Source of the DNA: Planctomycetales bacterium 71-10
Lineage (GTDB): Bacteria > Planctomycetota > Planctomycetia > Isosphaerales > Isosphaeraceae
Length of the DNA stretch: 64,000 nt
Reading direction: 5' to 3'
NCBI GenBank assembly: GCA_001898385.1
Contig: MKTT01000119.1
Coordinates: 55,200 to 119,199, forward strand
Shown: in pieces, positions 60,893-64,000 of the stretch
Layout of the letters: each line of letters opens with the position of its first letter
Numbering within the stretch: the first letter of the stretch is position 1
Notes under the pieces: generated by a model
Database searches by the model: none
What the model was told of the DNA's origin: nothing
Seen by the model: only the letters and a program-made list of their open reading frames with translations
Translations under genes and position numbers: made by a program

Positions 60893-62368
60893 TCACTTCA
60901 GCGAGACGGTCACCGTCTTGTGCTCGGTGTAGTTCTCCAGGGCCTTGAAGCCCAGCTCGCGGCCGATGCCGCTGGCCTTGAAGCCGCCGAAGGGGGCGGC
61001 GGCGTCGAAAACGTCGTAGCAGTTGATCCAGACGGTGCCGGCCCGCAGGCGGTCGGCCAGGCTGTGGGCCTTGCCGATGTCGCGCGACCAGACGGCGGCG
61101 GCCAGGCCGTAGTCGGTCGAGTTCGCCCGCTCGACGACCTCCTCGACGTCCTTGAACTTCAGCACCTGCATCACCGGCCCGAAGATCTCGTCGGTCGCGA
61201 TGGCCATGTGGTCCTGCACGTCGGCGAAGACCGTCGGCTGGATGAAGAAGCCCTTGTCGCCGGCGCGGTCGCCGCCGGTCACGCACTGGGCCCCCTGCTC
61301 CTTCCCCTTGGCGATGTAGCCCAAAATCTTGTCGAACTGGGCCTTGTCGATCTGAGGCCCCTGGTCGGTGTCGGCCGCGAACGGGTCGCCCACCTTCCGC
61401 TTCTTCGTGGCCTCGGCCAGCTTCTCGACCATCTTGTCATACACCTTGTCCTGCACCAGCAGGCGGCTGCCGGCGCAGCAGCACTGGCCCTGGTTGAGGA
61501 ACAGGCCGAGCATGGCGCCGTCGACGGCCGCGTCGAGGTCGGCGTCGGCGAAGACGATGTTCGGGCTCTTGCCGCCCAGCTCCAGCGTGACCCGCTTCAG
61601 GGTCTTCGCCGCGTCGCTCATGATGATCTTGCCGACCTCGGTCGAGCCGGTGAAGGCGATCTTGTCGACCCCCTTGTGCGCCACCAGCGGCGCGCCGGCG
61701 GACGGCCCGAAGCCGTTGACGAGGTTGATGACGCCGGCGGGGAAGCCGGCCTCCATCGCCAGCTCGCCCATGCGGAGGGCGGTCAGCGGGGTCTGCTCGG
61801 CCGGCTTCATGACGATGGTGCAGCCGGCGGCCAGGGCCGGGCCCCACTTCCACGCGACCATCAGCATCGGGAAGTTCCACGGGATGATCTGGCCGACCAC
61901 CCCGACGGGCTCGCGCTTGCTGTAGCAGAAGTAGTCGCCGCGGACGGGGATGGTGTCGCCCGTCAGCTTGTCGGCCCAGCCGGCGTAGTACCGCAGGCAG
62001 TCGATCACCAGCGGCAGGTCGCCGTGGCGGGCCTCCTTCAGCGGCTTGCCGTTGTCCAGCGTCTCCAGCGCCGCGAGGTCGTCGACGTTGGCCTCGATGA
62101 GGTCCGCGAGCCGGTACAGCAGCCGGCCGCGGTCGCGGGCGTCCATCTTGGCCCACGGCCCGGAGTCGAACGCCTTGCGAGCCGCCTTGACGGCCAGGTC
62201 GACGTCCGCGGCCGTCCCCTCGGCGACGTTGGCGATGACCTCCTCGGTGGCCGGGTTGACCGTCGCGAAAGTCTTGCCCTCCACGCCGTCGCGGAACTTG
62301 CCGTCGATCAGCAGCTTGGTCTGGTACGAGGCCGAGGTCTTGGCTTTGGGCTTGGTGGCGGTGGCCAT
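60893..62368 (-). CDS. NAD(P)-dependent aldehyde dehydrogenase
   Basis: AAGGA lies 7 nt before ATG 62368. The 491-residue protein has IIPWNFPMLMVAWKWGPALAAGC, KPAEQTPL, the cofactor loop FTGSTEVGK, catalytic Glu in LELGGKSPNIV and catalytic Cys in NQGQCCCAGSR. It ends GGFKASGIGRELG and NYTEHKTVTV. It oxidises aldehydes to acids. The closest type is the betaine/retinal-like ALDH1/2 group. The leader of about 80 nt starts in a promoter-bearing 44-bp repeat shared with the toxin-antitoxin module. Confidence 0.94.
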   Translation of the reverse strand: MATATKPKAKTSASYQTKLLIDGKFRDGVEGKTFATVNPATEEVIANVAEGTAADVDLAVKAARKAFDSGPWAKMDARDRGRLLYRLADLIEANVDDLAALETLDNGKPLKEARHGDLPLVIDCLRYYAGWADKLTGDTIPVRGDYFCYSKREPVGVVGQIIPWNFPMLMVAWKWGPALAAGCTIVMKPAEQTPLTALRMGELAMEAGFPAGVINLVNGFGPSAGAPLVAHKGVDKIAFTGSTEVGKIIMSDAAKTLKRVTLELGGKSPNIVFADADLDAAVDGAMLGLFLNQGQCCCAGSRLLVQDKVYDKMVEKLAEATKKRKVGDPFAADTDQGPQIDKAQFDKILGYIAKGKEQGAQCVTGGDRAGDKGFFIQPTVFADVQDHMAIATDEIFGPVMQVLKFKDVEEVVERANSTDYGLAAAVWSRDIGKAHSLADRLRAGTVWINCYDVFDAAAPFGGFKASGIGRELGFKALENYTEHKTVTVSLK

Positions 62369-62449
62369 GCACACGTCCTTTCCGGAGTCGCCGAGGCGGG
62401 CGGGGAGAGAGGGGACGCGGCCCGCATCCCCTGCGGGCGGTCCGGTTAC

Positions 62450-62493
62450 ACCGTCATCTTAGGGGCGTGCGGATGGGCGATTCAAGGATGCGG
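62450..62493 (-). promoter_or_regulatory. Promoter-bearing direct repeat, copy 1 (aldehyde dehydrogenase)
   Basis: On the minus strand TTGAAT (62480-62485) and TAAGAT (62456-62461) are 18 nt apart, a good sigma-70-type promoter. The 44 bp match the copy at 63361 at 41 positions. Transcription would run into the aldehyde dehydrogenase gene. Confidence 0.7.
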
Positions 62494-62543
62494 CGACCCC
62501 GTCGAGCCCATGCGGCGACGCGGACGCCTCGCCGTCCGGCGGG

Positions 62544-62891
62544 TCATTTCTCCACGAACCGGACGCGCCTGGCCCAGATGTCGGGGAACTCCTGGAGGTC
62601 GTCCAGGTGACGGGCCGCCATGGCGGGGACCCGCCGCTCGCCCTGCTCCCACTTCCGGACCGCCTGGACGCCCACCCCCAGGAACTTGGCGAGGAGCGCC
62701 TGGCTCGCGCCGAACCTCGCCCGCACGGCCTTGATCTCCTCCGGCCCGTAGGTTTTCGGTTCCAGGTCGATCCTGACCGTCCTGACGGTGTACCTCTTCT
62801 CCAGCGGTTCGCCCGACCGGAGGGCGTCGACGAGCCCCCGGAGATCGGCGATCATCTCGTCTCCGAAGGCGGGGCCGCTCTCGTCGTTCAT
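62544..62891 (-). CDS. HigA/Xre-like antitoxin
   Basis: AGGAGG lies 6 nt before ATG 62891. The 115-residue protein has an N-terminal helical part (MIADLRGLVDALRSGE) and a C-terminal Cro/C1-type helix-turn-helix (IKAVRARFGASQALLAKFLGVGVQAVRKWEQGERRVP), as in MqsA/HigA-like antitoxins. It would neutralise the RelE/HigB-like toxin encoded just upstream and repress the shared promoter. The reading frame is open upstream without a stop into the toxin frame, so it could also be the C-terminal half of a fusion. Confidence 0.82.
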   Translation of the reverse strand: MNDESGPAFGDEMIADLRGLVDALRSGEPLEKRYTVRTVRIDLEPKTYGPEEIKAVRARFGASQALLAKFLGVGVQAVRKWEQGERRVPAMAARHLDDLQEFPDIWARRVRFVEK

Positions 62892-63326
62892 GGGCGCCTC
62901 CTGTTCTCGAATTCGGGCCCGGAGCTGGGCGACCAGGCCGGCGAGGGCGTTCCGCTGGGCCCTGGAGAGGTCGTCCTGCTCGGTCTTGGCCAGGACGGAC
63001 GTCAGGATCACGACGTCGTGCTCGACCAGGTTGACCTAGAAGACCCGAAAGGCCCCGCTCTTGCCGACGTTCGACCCGGCGGCCGAAAAGCGCAGCTTGC
63101 GGACCCCGTTCGTCCCCGCCACGACCGCCCCGGCGTCCGGCCGCGCGGCCAATCTCATCTGGAGGACGTGGAGGTCGGAGTCGATCAGCCCGAGCCGTGC
63201 CCATCGGGCCCGGAAGCTCGGCATCTCCAGGAAATACGGCAGTTCCTCCGCGGGGATGCGGTGCGAGGCGATCTCTCGGAGATAATCGTCCTCGCCCATC
63301 AACCCTACCTTGAACCGTCTCCTCAT
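62892..63326 (-). pseudogene. RelE/HigB-like toxin interrupted by in-frame TAG
   Basis: The frame from ATG 63326 reads FRARWARLGLIDSDLHVLQMRL, DAGAVVAGTNGVRKLRF, GKSGAFRVF, then TAG (63036-63038). It resumes in the same frame as VNLVEHDVVILTSVLAKTEQDDLSRAQRNAL, the expected toxin C-terminus. A Tyr codon (TAC) to TAG change is the simplest explanation. ATG 63368 is rejected as start because it lies inside the promoter -10 element. After the toxin C-terminus (RARIREQEAP) there is no stop before the antitoxin ATG. Confidence 0.78.
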
Positions 63327-63360
63327 CGCCTCGCCACCGGAGGCGCGACGCCCGGATCGC

Positions 63361-63404
63361 ACCGTCATCTTAGGGGCGTGCGGAGGGGTGATTCAAGGAC
63401 GCGG
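63361..63404 (-). promoter_or_regulatory. Promoter-bearing direct repeat, copy 2 (toxin-antitoxin)
   Basis: The same layout as copy 1 is present: TTGAAT at 63391-63396 and TAAGAT at 63367-63372 with 18 nt between (minus strand). It stands directly upstream of the toxin-antitoxin module. The two copies are 911 bp apart. Confidence 0.7.
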
Positions 63405-63459
63405 TGTGACTCGGGGAGGAACCGGTTCGACGCGGCTAGCGGCCTCCGCCTCGCGTCGC

Positions 63460-63948
63460 TCATAATTTCTTCAGGATCAGGTCGATGGCCCAGCAGCCGC
63501 GAGCATGCGTCCGTCCCGACCGGCAGTGGTCGAGGACATGCTTCTCGTCGCATCCGGCCCTCACCAGGGCCTCGGCCAGGGCCGGCATCGAAGAGAAATA
63601 ACGCCCCCGGTACATCGCCTCGGCGATCTCCACGACCTCCGGCGTCCGCCACGTCCCATCGAACAGGGCGAATTCGTCGGGACGTCCGATAAGATCCTCG
63701 ATCAGACCGACGGCGGCAAGGCGATGCCCCGGGTGGAGCGGCCGATAGCCGCTCCAGGTGTAGAATTCACCCGAGAAATGGGCCAGATAGTAATCGATGA
63801 TATTCCAATGTTCCGACCCGACGTTGCGCAAGAGATCGAGCCAGTAGGCCGCCCCATAGCGGACTTCCAACTCGTCACGCAGCTCCTCGGGAGTGTCGAA
63901 ACGATCGGCCTCGGCGGACCACTCGGCATAACGGAAGTAATGCTCCAC
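63460..63948 (-). CDS. Hypothetical protein with planctomycete AGCD-HCR C-terminal motif
   Basis: The 162-residue product starts at GTG 63948, since an in-frame TGA lies 15 nt upstream and no ATG is near. The C-terminal part (VVEIAEAMYRGRYFSSMPALAEALVRAGCD, then HCRSG...RGCWAIDLILKKL) matches from memory the end of a large planctomycete-specific family of unknown function, usually longer at the N-terminus. Here the N-terminal part is a short, aromatic-rich segment (EHYFRYAEWSAEADRF, EHWNIIDYYLAHFSGEFYTW). Function is unknown. Confidence 0.7.
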   Translation of the reverse strand: MEHYFRYAEWSAEADRFDTPEELRDELEVRYGAAYWLDLLRNVGSEHWNIIDYYLAHFSGEFYTWSGYRPLHPGHRLAAVGLIEDLIGRPDEFALFDGTWRTPEVVEIAEAMYRGRYFSSMPALAEALVRAGCDEKHVLDHCRSGRTHARGCWAIDLILKKL

Positions 63949-64000
63949 GAGCGTAACCGTTCACGCCCCGGCGGGGACGAGGGAAGGCGGCGCGCCGCCT

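Noticed and set aside
63366..63368. ATG 63368 as start of the toxin gene
   Set aside because: It overlaps the TAAGAT -10 element of the repeat promoter, so it cannot be on the transcript. ATG 63326 (or 63299) is used instead.

Overview
The window is very GC-rich chromosomal DNA from a planctomycete, most likely of the Isosphaeraceae group (relatives such as Paludisphaera, Aquisphaera or Singulisphaera). The basis is the gene set. There are two DUF1559 pilin-like proteins, each followed by a small lipoprotein gene. Sigma factors coupled to a Ser/Thr kinase or fused to a membrane-anchored C-terminal domain are present, as are an LEPR-XLL-like N-terminal motif, two PEP-CTERM proteins, a CotH protein with EF-hands, Gfo/Idh/MocA and sugar isomerase genes, and a B12-dependent ribonucleotide reductase. 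No species can be named from the sequence alone. No rRNA, tRNA or CRISPR array was seen.

Layout. 1-4.0 kb: a Ser/Thr kinase and its overlapping ECF sigma factor (minus), divergent from a sigma-70-family factor (plus). 4-9 kb: three secreted or low-complexity proteins on the minus strand, two carrying long DNA-level repeats. 9.3-12.4 kb: a DUF4432 protein and a sulfatase-fold protein with altered active-site residues. 12.4-18.5 kb: a tightly overlapping efflux operon (HlyD/EmrA-like adaptor, TolC-like channel, two envelope proteins, MFS pump), with the sulfatase-like gene behind it. 19-24.4 kb: the most disturbed part, holding a DUF2079 membrane protein, an IS701-like element broken by an in-frame TGA, a PEP-CTERM gene in a locally AT-richer stretch, a degraded second IS and a truncated host gene. 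24.5-28.3 kb: nrdJ and rplU. 28.6-33.6 kb: a membrane-tethered sigma factor, an SH3-like protein and a thioredoxin-fold lipid/redox protein. 33.8-40.7 kb: DUF1559 plus lipoprotein, a CpxAR-like two-component system co-transcribed with a DUF4956 membrane protein, and a CotH/EF-hand protein. 40.8-50 kb: carbohydrate, aldehyde and general metabolism. 50-58 kb: two tandem TPR paralogues, hisI, and a serine-biosynthesis pair (aminotransferase plus serA). 58-64 kb: the second DUF1559/lipoprotein pair, a second PEP-CTERM protein, an aldehyde dehydrogenase, and a HigBA-like toxin-antitoxin module.

Two non-genic signals stand out. First, a family of roughly 150-320 bp imperfect-palindrome repeats lies in intergenic gaps, always behind at least one stop codon and never in a divergent promoter gap. 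Second, the toxin-antitoxin module is bracketed by two near-identical 44-bp direct repeats that each carry a good sigma-70-type promoter. One copy drives the module and the other drives the aldehyde dehydrogenase. The toxin is interrupted by an in-frame TAG and otherwise reads straight into the antitoxin frame.
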